Below the pieces are notes generated by a model. The model was not told where the DNA came from. It saw only the letters and a list, made by a program, of their open reading frames with translations, and did not search any database. Below are positions 48,501-60,900 of a stretch of 64,000 bases of DNA, one piece after another. The stretch covers positions 868,001 to 932,000 of the forward strand of contig OY720102.1 of assembly GCA_963082875.1 (NCBI GenBank), written 5' to 3'. This stretch comes from Corella eumyota (lineage: Eukaryota > Chordata > Ascidiacea > Phlebobranchia > Corellidae). Position 1 is the stretch's first letter; each line of letters starts with the position of its first letter. The position numbers and the translations under genes were made by a program.

Positions 48501-50356
48501 TACATCAACCTCCAGAGACTGTAGTGCCATATACAATCTTGTGTTAGTTTGTTTGTCTTTTAATCCTGGATACATTTCAATTAAACCTTTTAAATATTTC
48601 GATAGCTCAAGAAACTTGCCGTTTCTGCAAGAAATAAAATTTATATAAAACTTTGAGCTTATATTAGTTTACAATTAGTTATTTTATAGAATGAAAGTAA
48701 GTGAACAATAACTTATTTTTTAATGCCAATTTAAAAGCCTTCAAAGGCAAAAAATCCCACAGCAGAAAAAAGGGCTATTACAGTTATATTATAACAGTTA
48801 AAATAAACCCTTTAGCATTGGCCATCAACATATATTATATAGTAACTAAAAAATTATTAAAACCAAGTTAATTTAAGCAGTTAACCTATGCCTCTAAAAT
48901 CACACACTTACCTAATGATCTCTATGAGTTGAGGTGAGCTTGCTTTGTTATCAGATTGCACAACTTTAACATCCAGGACATTAGGTCCACAGTAATGACT
49001 ATCCCTACCATCCAATACTATCTCTAAACTAAACATATCTCCCAGGATCTGGCATGTACTTGTTTCAGGGCGTGAGGTTTCCATAAGAGGGTTGAAACGT
49101 AATCTGTGATTAAGAAAAATGTTGTATGAAATTGGATCTTAATTATAAACAACAATTTTGTCATCACTACATGAGGTCCTTGGTTCAATCCCAGCTGCTA
49201 TTATGCTGTAGCACCCTTAAGTAAGACGCTGTAATCGATATAAACATCTGATGAGCCACTGATTAGTCATCAGCTTAAAATAAGAGGGCAAAGCATGAGA
49301 CTAAGTTGAGGTAACTGATGTTACTTTTTGTTTAGATCGTGAAGTCAACCTTTCCGCATTAATGATAAACGAATATAAAAAAAATTAACCAGTGATTTTA
49401 AAGAAATGTTAGTAGTTAACTATACATATACCCATTTAATAATTGTATATGTTAGAATGTGTAAACAATATATGACATTAATTTTTTAACTAACATAAAA
49501 ACATACATTGTTGCAATTAAAATTCGGCAACCAATTTGGTTGTTTAACAACATCACTATTAAAGTTAACAATTTACATTTAAAAATAACAAAGTAGTAGG
49601 TTTTAAACAATAACAACATCAAACATTAGTCATAACACAACAAATCAGTATCAAAGTAATAAACTTAATTAAACAATTACCCATTTGTCCTAGCCACTGA
49701 TCTAAGTCGATCTAGAATGTCTCTTAAGCTGTGAATCTCACTCATGCTCATCAGAACTTTATCCATACATGATCTTAACTTGGCTCGAGAGTTCTGCTCT
49801 AATCCATTCTAGAAAATAAGAACCGATTTTTAAAATCAGCAAGGTTATGGTTTACCTTTTTGTTTATACACAGATGTCATGTAGTATTTAGTTTAAAGGT
49901 AGTTTCTTTTTAGGTTGTTTATTTTGATTTAAAAAACTGAAAAATAAATAGATTTTAGAACTTGTTTTTTGCTTCTAAATAAATTTAATACACAACTTAA
50001 TGTAAATATTTCACTTTTTAACATATGGCTTTTTGTTACTAGCCGGCATTTATAAAGCAAATATTATATAACAAAATGTAAATCATTTCTAACATTTAAA
50101 TAACATATACTTTACTATTTTACATATGGTACCAAATTACTAATATATCATAGCCTACCAATTGCAAAATCAATAATTTAAATGCCTATGAAATGTGTTA
50201 ATAAAGGTTACTTACCACATGCAATAACTTAATGATTTCGTCAAAACTTTTTACATTTGAGTTTCTAATATTCTCCATCAACGAATCTAATTCAACTTTA
50301 GATGTTTCTGTCTCAAAGTTTTGATCCAAACTTGAAATTGGGGCAGCCATTGCCAT
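33545..50356 (-). CDS. MED1: MED1, Mediator complex subunit 1
   Basis: Nuclear-receptor-binding subunit of Mediator, bridging activators to RNA polymerase II. Exons: 50216-50356, 49681-49808, 48912-49103, 48478-48624, 48044-48207, 47473-47584, 46648-46775, 46337-46413, 45743-45926, 44871-44975, 44557-44689, 44059-44300, 43511-43623, 42572-42877, 41864-42178, 41650-41701, 40867-40966, 40691-40775, 40509-40616, 40134-40231, 39491-39558, 39009-39107, 38522-38655, 38279-38387, 37585-37764, 36939-37144, 36541-36814, 35508-35894, 35176-35358, 34621-34785, 34003-34146, 33545-33687. Sum 5022 nt, 1673 aa (human about 1580). The N-terminal 560 residues are the folded Med1 domain (LELSKYLKGLIEMYPGLKD, LYMALQSLE, NTLVGSCIRR). 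Then come two nuclear-receptor boxes, LTQLL (605-609) and LMCLL (627-631), a Gln-rich segment, and a long Ser/Pro/Lys-rich tail. Conserved tail bits are NSLSDVVEKL and the final YDELMD. Odd additions are an RGRPP AT-hook-like motif and two more LxxLL motifs. The start AAAATGG has good context; a second ATG lies two codons on. Confidence 0.95.
33748..33990 (+). mobile_element. SINE family A
   Basis: Head CAGCGTGGTGTAGTGGTAAG intact, body with a deletion before GGGTCAGGGTAACTGATGTT; ends about 12 bases before MED1 exon 34003-34146. Confidence 0.8.
34880..35090. repeat. Diffuse TATGGT(C/T)-rich repeat
   Basis: Irregularly spaced TATGGTCTAA/TATGGTTTAA words in a MED1 intron; a degraded short tandem repeat. 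Confidence 0.5.
36075..36310 (+). repeat. Repeat family B, two partial copies in a row
   Basis: Units at about 36075-36195 and 36235-36310, just upstream of family C copy 1. Confidence 0.68.
36361..36530 (+). repeat. Interspersed repeat family C, copy 1
   Basis: About 170 bases ending in GCGCGAAAAACC plus a run of A. It is closely similar along its length to 59593-59772. It lies in a MED1 intron with its A tail about 10 bases from the 5' splice site of exon 36541-36814. It has no tRNA-like head. The poly(A) end suggests retroposition. Confidence 0.65.
37195..37400 (+). repeat. Repeat family B
   Basis: Diverged full unit in a MED1 intron. Confidence 0.68.
37818..38000 (+). repeat. Repeat family B
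   Basis: Full unit from TATATATAATAAAGCTTAGA to GGGCTGCTATTGACTAGT. Confidence 0.75.
38685..38905 (-). mobile_element. SINE family A, head-truncated
   Basis: Reverse copy starting about 30 bases after MED1 exon 38522-38655. Confidence 0.74.
39285..39472 (+). repeat. Repeat family B
   Basis: Well preserved; ends about 20 bases from MED1 exon 39491-39558. Confidence 0.78.
39930..40085 (+). repeat. Repeat family B
   Basis: Lacks the terminal GGGCGGGCTAT segment. Confidence 0.72.
40278..40428 (-). mobile_element. SINE family A, 5' half
   Basis: The unusual case of head and body without the tail. Confidence 0.75.
40985..41182 (+). repeat. Repeat family B
   Basis: Full unit, starting just after MED1 exon 40867-40966. 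Confidence 0.76.
41252..41544 (+). mobile_element. SINE family A, full length
   Basis: Intact head, both Pol III boxes and A tail, in a MED1 intron. Little diverged from the copy at 19630. Confidence 0.88.
42700..42830 (-). repeat. CAA/CAG repeat coding poly-glutamine in MED1
   Basis: Nearly uninterrupted CAA/CAG codons within MED1 exon 42572-42877, giving a run of nine glutamines and several shorter runs just after the second nuclear-receptor box. Likely length-polymorphic. Confidence 0.8.
43165..43320 (+). repeat. Repeat family B
   Basis: Diverged at the left end; in a MED1 intron. Confidence 0.7.
43722..43885 (-). repeat. Repeat family B
   Basis: Reverse copy. With the copy at 43165 it flanks MED1 exon 43511-43623 as an inverted pair. 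Confidence 0.74.
44328..44520 (-). repeat. Repeat family B
   Basis: Full reverse unit filling the intron between MED1 exons 44059-44300 and 44557-44689. Confidence 0.78.
45421..45704 (+). mobile_element. SINE family A, full length
   Basis: Head CCGGCAGCATGGTGTAGTGG to tail, ending about 40 bases from MED1 exon 45743-45926. Confidence 0.87.
45965..46150 (-). repeat. Repeat family B
   Basis: Reverse unit ending in an expanded (AT) run. Confidence 0.74.
46397..46490 (-). repeat. Short tandem duplication of a MED1 3' splice site
   Basis: The start of MED1 exon 46337-46413 with its acceptor is followed upstream in the transcript by two more near-copies at intervals of about 35 bases. At least the first copy retains a T-rich stretch plus AG. 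Use of that acceptor would add 37 bases and shift the frame, so the exon-proximal site is the likely functional one. Confidence 0.6.
49160..49380 (+). mobile_element. SINE family A, diverged
   Basis: Starts at the B-box region (TTGGTTCAATCCCAGCTGCT); in a MED1 intron. Confidence 0.7.
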
Positions 50357-50768
50357 TTTAACTTATGTCACATTTAAATAAACCCTAAAGCATTCCTAAT
50401 AAGGTCCCAAAACCTACAAATATCACAACAAAAACATAATTTAACTTAAGAAAAGTACAAAATTGCAATATAATTCAGAAGGGCAGTAATAATATAATAA
50501 ATATAAAATATTGTGGTAAGATTGTCACAGAAAAATGCCAGAATTTACTTAAAAAAATTGAAAACTAATTTCCACAATTTAACAGTATTCAAAAATAAAT
50601 AAGACGATAAAGTGTTAATATACCAAACTGCATTTAATAGATGTAACTGCACAGGCAATTGAACATAGTAATAATACAAAAAAATACAGACACAGTTAAA
50701 ATATGGAAGAACTATAAATACAAAACAGAAAACAACTTAAATAAAGTACAAATACTAAAAAACATCTT
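50357..50768. other. MED1 upstream gap
   Basis: About 410 bases of AT-rich DNA between the MED1 start and the poly(A) signal of the next gene. No TATA box or repeat stands out. In the transcript sense there is an AG a few bases before the ATG, as a trans-splice acceptor would need, but this is weak evidence. Confidence 0.3.
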
Positions 50769-50774
50769 TTTATT
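50769..50774 (-). terminator. Poly(A) signal of the single-exon gene
   Basis: AATAAA on the minus strand, 26 bases after the stop codon at 50801. It supports the frame being a real transcript. Confidence 0.5.
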
Positions 50775-50800
50775 GAGTTAAAGCTTATTAAGCCGTACAT

Positions 50801-51361
50801 TTACTTATCCTTGTCTAGTTCTTTTTGAAGATGTTTTCTTAAATTTGAGGTACCTTGTTCCGGCAACAATTTTGAATCCTCTTTTACCTCAATAACTTCA
50901 ACATGGAACGGAATTGCTTCCCTCAGACTTTTACATCTCATTTTATTGGATCCCTGGTCAGAAAAAGGGCACCAACACAGCGCTACATCGCATAGAAACC
51001 CAAATGGTAACCAAGCTGGTAACGCTCCAGTTGAAAAACAGAACACGTCAGCTAATGTTACGTTTTCTTCAACCAACACTAACTTTATCTCAAGAACGTC
51101 TAACCACCCAGCTTGAGTATAGCAATATATTTCTATTGTTTTATCTGTATAGTCAACTTTATTGACGTAATATTCCGTTGGGTGTTCAACCTCATTGAGA
51201 TAGGAAACTGCTGTTACGATTTCTTCAAGGCAATGTAACAGATCTGCGTCAATTCGCCAACTTTCGATTTGGCAATGATAGTTCCGCGAACCTGGTAGCC
51301 ATAACCCCGGCCTTAAGAAGTTCTTAACTGGCGCTTGAATAGTAGCTGGAAAGCACGGCAT
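50801..51361 (-). CDS. Uncharacterised 186-aa protein, single exon
   Basis: An uninterrupted 187-codon frame, exceptional in this AT-rich, intron-dense region. Coding quality is good: balanced composition, five tryptophans, nine cysteines, no low complexity. The middle holds alternating hydrophobic/acidic stretches (VDYTDKTIEIYCYTQAGW, LEIKLVLVEENVTL) like beta strands. A Cys/Trp/Pro-rich segment follows (GALPAWLPFGF, CDVALCWCPF), then a charged C-terminus ending KELDKDK. No signal peptide and no clear membrane helix. I do not recognise the family. It sits co-oriented between ERCC3 and MED1, with its own AATAAA 26 bases past the stop. The ATG is preceded by a possible acceptor (ATATAG) six bases upstream, so an upstream non-coding exon or spliced leader is possible. 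A retrocopy of a multi-exon gene is an alternative. Confidence 0.7.
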   Translation of the reverse strand: MPCFPATIQAPVKNFLRPGLWLPGSRNYHCQIESWRIDADLLHCLEEIVTAVSYLNEVEHPTEYYVNKVDYTDKTIEIYCYTQAGWLDVLEIKLVLVEENVTLADVFCFSTGALPAWLPFGFLCDVALCWCPFSDQGSNKMRCKSLREAIPFHVEVIEVKEDSKLLPEQGTSNLRKHLQKELDKDK

Positions 51362-51913
51362 TGTGAACTATATAGTGTTAAAATTCTAGATAAAGTTCTA
51401 GTTTATTTTATTCTATTCTAATCTAAAAAGCACGCGACTTTAAAACCAAAACAAACTCGAAAATCAAAACAACAGGAACTGTCAATCAAATGTTTTTAGC
51501 GTCCCCTCATGGTTGTTGGCTACTGAAAAGTTTCACCAAAAGGTGAGGATATTCTTTTATCCTCAAACTATTAAAAAACATTTAACTACCTTTTTAGGCA
51601 TCATTTTTGCTTTGTATCAGCTATAAACGGTATATTTTCAACTTAAATAAATATCAAACACAAGTACCTTACAGTAAACTAAATATTGAAGTCTAAAACA
51701 TTATATAGTCTCCTTTTTTAATAAATGTTTAGCCATTTTTTCATTAAAAATACCAATACCTTACAAAGTAAATCTTACATCTAACCAAGGTCATTTTTAT
51801 ATCTACTATTGTAATATTTCAACATTTGCAGTACATCGTGTTATAGCAACATATCACAAATTATTAGAAAACAAAAGAAGTTTCAATACAGAAAGAAAAT
51901 AATTGCATAAAGT
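51362..51913. other. Gap between ERCC3 and the single-exon gene
   Basis: About 550 bases holding the ERCC3 3' flank and the upstream region of the 186-aa gene. I see no canonical AATAAA for ERCC3 here; an ATTAAA on the minus strand near 51717 is the best candidate. Confidence 0.3.
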
Positions 51914-54900
51914 TTATCGGAATCTCTTGAACAAATCATGGATGTTGCTTTTACGAGCTCGGTTCTTGTTGTATTCCATGTAGACAGAATCATCCGCACC
52001 TGACATTGAACTCATGGCTCCCTTTCGGCGGAAACCCTTAAAATAATTAGAAGCTTGGTCAAGTAGCCAACACTAAATCAGCAGCTTAATTATCAGGCAA
52101 TTACAATCAATGAACCCAAACTGCTAAAGACAACTCGAGACTGGGTCAGGGTAACAGTTGTTACTCTATGTTTAGGTTGTGAAATCGACCTTTCTACATC
52201 AAGGATAAATAAATATAAAAAAAAAACTAAGAATGAACCAAATTTGGAAAAATGAACGACAAAAAATCTGAAGACAAATCCCCATGTTGTCATGGAAACA
52301 AAACTTACCTGTGTCACTTTGGAAACACTCCCAGGATCCCCAGGAACGATTTCCTCCATGGCATCAACATCACTTGCAGCCAGGACTTTGTGAAGGAGTT
52401 GGCGCTGCTCCTCCTTTGTTCCAAATGCAAGCTGATCTTCCTCATCTATCCCAGGAAGCTTTGTAATGGCCTGAAAAAAAATGAAGGTTTAAAAAAAGAA
52501 TTAAGAAAAGTTTCATAAAAAAAAAAGTTTTTAACGATATAAAAGTTATTTTAAAAGAATAAAGGGTTTTACAATGATACTAAAACCACAGATCAAAAGT
52601 GCTGTATTTTTTTAACCCCTATATAACAAAATAAACTAAGTTTTGCAAAGTCAATGTTAATGTGAGATCTATTTATAGCTCAATTTTTACGACCATGACT
52701 CAGAATGATTCAGCAAATTTAAATGTTTACTTTGTGGTATTAAATGTGTATTGACCTAAAATTAATTTATGACTTTAGCTAGAGTAGGAGCCACTAATGT
52801 TGTACTTAAAGACAAAACAAACAATGATGTTTACTTTAAAGGAATAGCCCTGGTTCACCAGAAATCTTTGCCTCTTCGTTGAGAATGCAACCTCAACTGT
52901 GTCCTGTGATACGAGGGAGTAGAAAAAGGCATTATACTCTTCAGTAAGTGAGCCCTTCTTTGCTCTTAATATCCTCCCCAATCTATAAGACACAAATTTA
53001 AAAAGAAATTAAACAAATTAAAAAAAAAATTAAAAAAAAAGTGATTGATTTTAGTCAACCTTTGAGCTTCCTGTCTTCTAGATCCTCCATGAGAAGAGAC
53101 TTGGATAAGGACATTTGCTTCCGGGAGATCAATTGAGTTGTCCCCAACCTAAAGTAAAATTTAAAAGATTTTTATTCAGGTATTTAACTTTACAATTTAT
53201 TATTTATTCAATAGTTAATAGCCTGCACTACGGTCGGAATTTTAATTGTCATAATATGGTCACAACTCTCAACTAATATTTGCCTGAGATAATTTACCCA
53301 CACACCACAAGCAACAGTTTCTATATTTTGTTTACTTATAAATTGGACTTACAAATGTAAATGTTCTTGTCCACCAAGCTTAATTGTATATAGATTACAT
53401 AAGTGTATGTTAGAGTGAATTTAAAATATAACACATTATAATTGACTCATTATTTAAAAAGTCATTTTAATGTTGAATAGGGACATTAAAACCTAGGTCA
53501 CTATATAGCAACATACTACATAAAATAAAGCTCAATAAACTAGGTATTAAGAGCTTTTTATTGTCGTTAATAATATTTTTATTGCATAGCCAATGTTTAC
53601 AAAATTTCATCCTTTAAGTAATTATTAATCGGTAATTTATGTGACAGATAATATCCAATGTTAGCAGAGGGTTACATAACACGAATGACCTACAAGAAGA
53701 AAACAATTTAAAAACGCAACATATTTCATGCCTGTTAACCAGGCCACTCCCCTTTTCCAATGTAAACATCAAATGTTTGATCAGTAAAGATCATACAGCT
53801 CTCGGTAAATTTGAATTATGGCACATATATATTATGTACGGGCATTTTTTTGTGATGTTTTTTAACCGAGGGGGTTCAATGGGAATGTTAAACTAAAAGG
53901 ATAAATAGGTTCACCTTATATTTAAGGTCAAATAAACTTAAAGCATGTAAGAATTAAAATCAATCTTATTTAAAAGGTGACTTTTTTGTGCTTTGATAAG
54001 GGGGCCTGATTCACTTGATACAGATATCAAATAGACAGAAAAAACACCAAAAAAAGTAGGCCGTAAAAGCTGTTAATAATTAAACCCAGAACAAAAAGAC
54101 CACAGCTCTTTACTGGAATAACATTTATGTACACATCAAGCTGGTACTTAGAATTACAATTCTTACTTAGCTTTTAACATAGACTGAACTAAACAACTAA
54201 TGTTTTTAAATATTGATATTAGTTATAAGTGTAAGAATAGTTCATAGTTAAACTTTATTTAAATAAAATCCATATCATTTAGAGACTTGTCGCTTACTAG
54301 TTCAACTATTTACGTAAAATACTTATGTCTAAAACGTAAGAAATTAAAAATAAACAAATTTTAAATAAAGTTTTTGGGGCAAAGTTATGCTTTTAAAGAT
54401 ACTAATACTTTTACTACTGATCTGTTATAATAAAGGTAAGTTAAATTATATTAATAGAAATTAACTATTAGGTGAAATAGTTTTAATTATTTTTGTTATT
54501 TATATATTATTAAATATTTTATGTATTTTTGACATTTATGACTTAAAATTTAAAGTATTTAAAAAAATGTGAATGCTATATTTATAACTTAAAAGTTAGA
54601 GTTATATAATTATTAATTAATTCAGTTTTTAAAAATTTGACTAAAACTGAATTTACAAAATTTTCAGGGTTGTCAGTTACAAGTGACTGTGATGCTGAAA
54701 TCAGACTAAAATGTTATGCATCTTGTTCATTTGCTCAACAATGCTGGGGCCATGGAAACCCTGGATCTTATATCAAGTGTCAATGGAGTAAATTTAACAA
54801 CACAAACACAGACCAATATTCAGCAGCTTTACAGCAAGTTAACTCAATAAAAAACCACTGGTAAATTAACTTAACCTTTTCAAATATAAGAAAGCGCATA

Positions 54901-57900
54901 ATAAAATAAATTAGTACAAAAAGTGCTTTTTTTCTATAGCTGTGTCCAAAAAAAGTAAAAGTTGCACTAATTTATACAGTATAATGCAGTTAAAAACTCA
55001 AAGATTGGCCTAAAAAATAACGCTAATTATCAGTTTAGGATTTTATAGATTAAAATTGTCCGATAATTAACTGCTGATTAAGTGCTGGATCAGCAGGAGT
55101 TTAGACTGTTTATAGCGCCTTACTTAAAGGTATTACAGCAAAAAAGCAGTGGGTATCAAACTTAGGACCTCATGTAGTAAACCAGAGTGTTCTAACCACT
55201 TACTAATATTGTAATTAAAAAAATATAGACCAAAAATAAATATAATTTACTAATTTTTAGTTCCACTGCTGTGACATGTACAGACAACAAATGTGAGACA
55301 ATAATTAAAACAAACGACAGTGATTGTGATGTCATAAAAACAGGATTTAAAAGTGTTCGTTTTCATATGAATATAAATAACACCTGTAATTCCTATGCTA
55401 CTTTTCAACCATGTAATATTGGTAAATATAACTCAGTTCTAGTTCAAAAAAATCATTTTTTAATATTTACTTATTTAATAATTTAGCATGTGGTGCAACA
55501 ACAGATATAATAGAGCTTAGTAGACGATATATATATATGTCCAATATATAGGCCTACAGAATAAATAAAACTGCCATTTTCGATTTGTGAGTAAATTATC
55601 ATGGGCAAATATTAGTTGAGTGTTGTGCCCATATTACAACAATTAAAATGCCATTAAAATTAAATTACTTTGTTATATTTTGTTTAGTTCGATTGGACCC
55701 ACCTAATTTACATATAATGCCAAATGGACAACAGATATTGGTCAACCTAACAGCCCCATCTTGTGTTGATACTATGTGGGGAGATTTAGAATATCGACTA
55801 ACTTATTATGATGGGGTAAGTGAAATTAAGTAATTTTAATTTACAAATTTTTTTATTTAAGGCTTAGGAATGTGATTATTAGGTCAATTAATAATTAACA
55901 ACTACTATATGCACTTGCGACATACTAATATTTACCTTATCTTTTCAACTAATTTCTAACATAGAAAAATATCAGAAATTAAATAAAAATAATATCTTAA
56001 TAATACTTTTAGTTAGAGGTTATTTTTATACTCTAAACTAGCTGTGCAAAACTTGCAATTTTTTAAATACAATTTTCTATAACTTATAACTAATCTACTT
56101 TTTAGTCAAGCACTCAAACAAGGACTACCAACCATTTAGGAGCAATTAAATCTAATGAAGCAACAAAATATAATTTCTATGCCCAAGTTGGCTTGGTAGA
56201 TGTTGATACAATGTTTAGGCAATGGAGTAGACCATCTTTTACTCAATTAATAACTGGTAAGATCAACTTTAGTTTTATTTATAATTTCAAGTACTTGTGT
56301 ATTGAGAAAAACAATTCTTTAAAAAATTGATAAAGAGACAGTATTATAACTGTACATCACACTTAACTATCAGATATCAAGTTTTATTAAGTTTTTTTTA
56401 TTTCAGCCCCAATTCAGGCAACTGACAATAACTTTATAGATTTTAAATGTTCAAATGATGTAAGCAACTCAGTAGAAGCCATTTGGCAGGTAAGAATATA
56501 AAAATCTAGATTTTAGTTAAGTTAAACTACTTTAACATAAGTATATAAACTTTTTCTATAACACTTTACTCATATTGGTGTATTAAAACGTTAAGACCAT
56601 TAAAATAATGTTATTTAAGTTTGGTTTACAATATTCATGAGTTATGCCACTAAACTTTAGTTTTTTAGTCTATAAGATCAAGTTTTAAAGGATTAATTAA
56701 GAAAATATTACATGGATTTACAAACTATAACAATATATATTATTTATACAGAAAACTGGGGTAGTAGACAAATTTGTGATCCAAATCATCAACCAAAACA
56801 CAACAAATAAAGTTATACAAGAGGTCCCAAAATTACAACAAAACGAAACAATTTTTAACATCAGTTTTACTGTGGATTGGAGTTATGAATATTTAGTGAA
56901 AATTCAGGCATTTAATAAAGCTGGAGAGTCCAATATTTTAAGCTATGAGCTCCATTATACATCATGTGATAATACAAGTAAAAAATTAAATACAAAATTG
57001 TTTATGTTATTTTAGTACTATATTCTATATGTATATAAGCTAGAATTAAATTGTGTATTGTTCAATTGAAGGGTAACTTAATTAGTTTATCTAGTTAAGT
57101 GTCTAACCTACAGGCTGTATCAAAATTGTTTTAATATAGTGCCCATATTTGCCTATGCTAATTTACCAGCGCACCACAAACAGCAGTTTTATTTACTTTG
57201 AAGGCCTATAAACGAAACATGTAACAAACCTACCAATATAGTCTATATAAGCTTATACATAAGTGTATAAAAACTTAAAAACAATATTTAACATTAAAAA
57301 ACAATGTCTAAAAAATTTGACCCTCAAAAAATTTACAATAACAACTTGAAATCTGAATTTACAACACTTTTGTTTAAGTTAATGTAACAGTAAAGAGATG
57401 TGTCATATTATTATTTGTTTAATAACTTATCACTTTATGGATAAGGAGATAAAGTTAAGCTAAGTTAAATATTACTCATAATAATACACAGTTGTTTGAT
57501 AAAAACAAGTTTTTAACACAAGTTTTAAACAAACAAAACGATCAAATTTAAAGTAGTTGAAAAATACAAAAAACTAAATTACTTTAAAATTTGATATTTT
57601 TTACAAAATGTGGCCAATATTAAGCTTATAAAGTTAATAGATTTAAAATTTATCGCGTGAATAATATTGATTCAATGGCGGTCATAAAATGATAATACAA
57701 ACAGTAACAAAAACACGTTAAAAATATTTGAAGTCAATTTTACAGGGCCTTTGCACAAAGGTTTAGAAAATTCATTTTGTGCAAAATTTAATTAATATAA
57801 TTTGAATATGATATTTTTAAAAAATCTTTTTTTTTAGAAAAACGACCACAAAATTGCAATTTTCAAACAATTGACAACTATCTCGTAACTTTAACTTGGG

Positions 57901-60900
57901 ATCCCCCAGAGTACACAAAAGGTTACAACTCCTATGTGGTTCAAACAGTGTCCGAAATAGGAGAGACAAAAACTTACAAATTACAAAAAGATGATACCTC
58001 GTTAACCATCCCAAATCTTAAGGTATTTATCAAAAAATGTTAAAGATTTTAAAACTATTTTTATTTTAAATCAAACCACGTTTAATTTATAGCTTAAACG
58101 CAAAGTCAATGTAATTAAATTGGGTTAATAATTTCCAAGCCATAAATTTCTATTTTAAAAACGCCAAAAAATTTTGTTTGCTTTTCTTTAGTTAAGTTTG
58201 AACTAAATTTGAACTCTTTAATTTTACAGCCGTGCTCACTTTATGACCATTATATTTATGCCGTGGCAGGAGACATTAAAGTGGGGTCTTGCAAAGTTAC
58301 AACTTTAACGCAAATAATAGGTAAACTTTAAATTACTACAAAGTTTTTGTTTTTAAAAATTAAAATCGGTACTACTACTGCAAAAAGTAAGTGCTTTATC
58401 AAGTGTAAACATAATTTGAAATAAAACTTAGAAAAAATATTAAATTTTAAAAACTGAACTCCTAAAAAATCCCTTTTTCTATACATAGAACCCAGTGGCA
58501 CACTAGAAGTTAAAGCAACAAAAATCCATCCAAGAAGTATTCAGTTATTGATATTAACTGGAAATTTAAGTTGCCAAATTATTGACCAATATGAAGTATT
58601 TTATTGGAAAGAAGATAATGCAGAAGGTTAGTTTACAAAATTATATGCCAATTAAATTAGTAAAAACTAGTCTGCCGTACGGTCAGCATTTTAATTTCCG
58701 TATTAAGGTTACAACTCACAAACAAAAAACTAATTAGAGTAACATCAGTTACTCCGACCCAGTCTCGAGTTGTCTGTGGCAGTTTTGGATATTATAGATT
58801 ATAACTGTCAAGGACGCTACAGCATGAGATCAGTAGGGATTGAGCAAGTGTTCTTACCACTACACCACGCTGCCGGTAATACTTGCCTGTGCACCACAAA
58901 TGGTAGTTTAATTTACTTTGTAGGCCTATAAATAAGACAAAAATATATATATTGTGCTCCACTATACAGATTTAATATGCATAAGAGTAATATCTACCTT
59001 TTATAATTTATGAATTTAATGTAAGATTTGAATTACAACACCCACTAAAAACTAGCTCCCAATACTAATATTAAACACATTAAATAAATTGATATATAAT
59101 GTAGGTCAGCTTCTTAAATTTATGATGATTTTAAATCAATAATTTCTTAGTATTAGAATACTCAGTAACATTTACATTTCTGTTTAAACTCTTTAGGTTT
59201 ACAAGAAAGATAAAAATTAGGTTTTGTAACAAAATGTAATATTACTAGATCAACAACACAATTAAATTAAAAAGGCAACTTTAAATTACGCTAAAATAAT
59301 AAAATTTTGCATTTTTACCAACTATTTTATGTTTTAGAAATCAGAATTGTATCAAAAACAAATGAGTTTATCCTCACAAATTTGCACCCATATACGACAT
59401 ACAGGGTGAAAACAATTGTCCATAATAAGGCTGGCTCCAGTGTGCCTACCTACTCAACCTTTCAAACCACATATTCAGGTAAAATCAACTAATTATAAGC
59501 TACAATAAACATCATAAAATAAGTAAATTTACTGTGGTTTTGATTTACACATTGTTCACACATAACACTAAATAATAAAAGTGCCATTTACCTGGGTTTG
59601 GTGACCATGCCATAAAATAATTAAAATCTTCATGTAAACATTGATACTTTTGGCATGTTTTAAATCATTAAATTGATTTTGTCATTTTTTTCCGTCGCAT
59701 TGTTGTAATATTAATTGAAAATCCTATTTATTATTTACTTTTATCAATGCGCGAAAAACCAAAAAAAAAAATATATATATATATATATCTACCAGTCTAT
59801 TGCAGACCTACAAACTGCATTTTAATTGTCATAATATGGTCACAACTTTTAACTAATATTTGCCCATGGAATTTACCTGCACATCACAAATAATTTTTTT
59901 AAGGGAACTTTAAATTAGACACGCATATATAAACATATTGTCCATTTAGCTCAATTATATAAATTGTAGTAATGTTCAATAGCATAGGTGCAGTGGGACT
60001 TAAATCCAGGATGTCATGTAATAGCACCAAGTGTTCTAATCACTACACCATGTCATAAAATTTGGCACAATTTTATATTAAAACAAACCATTTACTTTTT
60101 TCAACAGTGTTAACTACACCACCAAGCATAAAAGCAACCCAACTAAGTGATGGGAAAGTCTATATAGAGTGGAAACCAACAGATAAACCTGATAATATCC
60201 CAACATATTATCACATTAATATTCTAACAACAACAAGGTTAGATTTAAAACATTAAAAAATTACTTTAAATACTAAAAGTAATATAGGTATTTTTTTTTG
60301 TATATATCTTTATCCTTGATGTGGGAAAGTCGAATGCGCGACTTAAACATAGAGTAACATCAGTTACTCCGACCCAGTCTCGAGTTGTCTGTGGCAGTTT
60401 GGGATATTATAGATTATAATTGCCCGAAAATTATACTGCTGATTAAGTGCTGGCTCATTAGGAGTTCACACTGTTTATAGCGCCTTACTCAAGGGCGCTA
60501 CAGCATGGGAACAGTGGGGATTGAACCCACGACCTCAGGTATTTGCTAATTTAAATGGGTTTGTAATGGTTAAAACCTTATTTATTAAACTTACTTTAAA
60601 TTACAGAATTAATGAAGACCTACCAACAGAATGTAAGGCTGTGAATAATGTTACTTTATGTATATACAATGGAACCACAACTTTTACAACACTTAAACTA
60701 CCAAGTGACGATAAAATACAAGTTAAAGCCTGCACAAGTAAGTACAATACTTTACTAAAAAAGGTCTTACAATAAAGTAACTAAGGTTTACATTTTCAAA
60801 TTTTATTCTATAATAAAGTAAATATAAATTTGTTAAGGTGATAAATATAATTTGCTATTTTAACGTTAACGTTCAACGATAACTTCCGTTACATTTGGTT

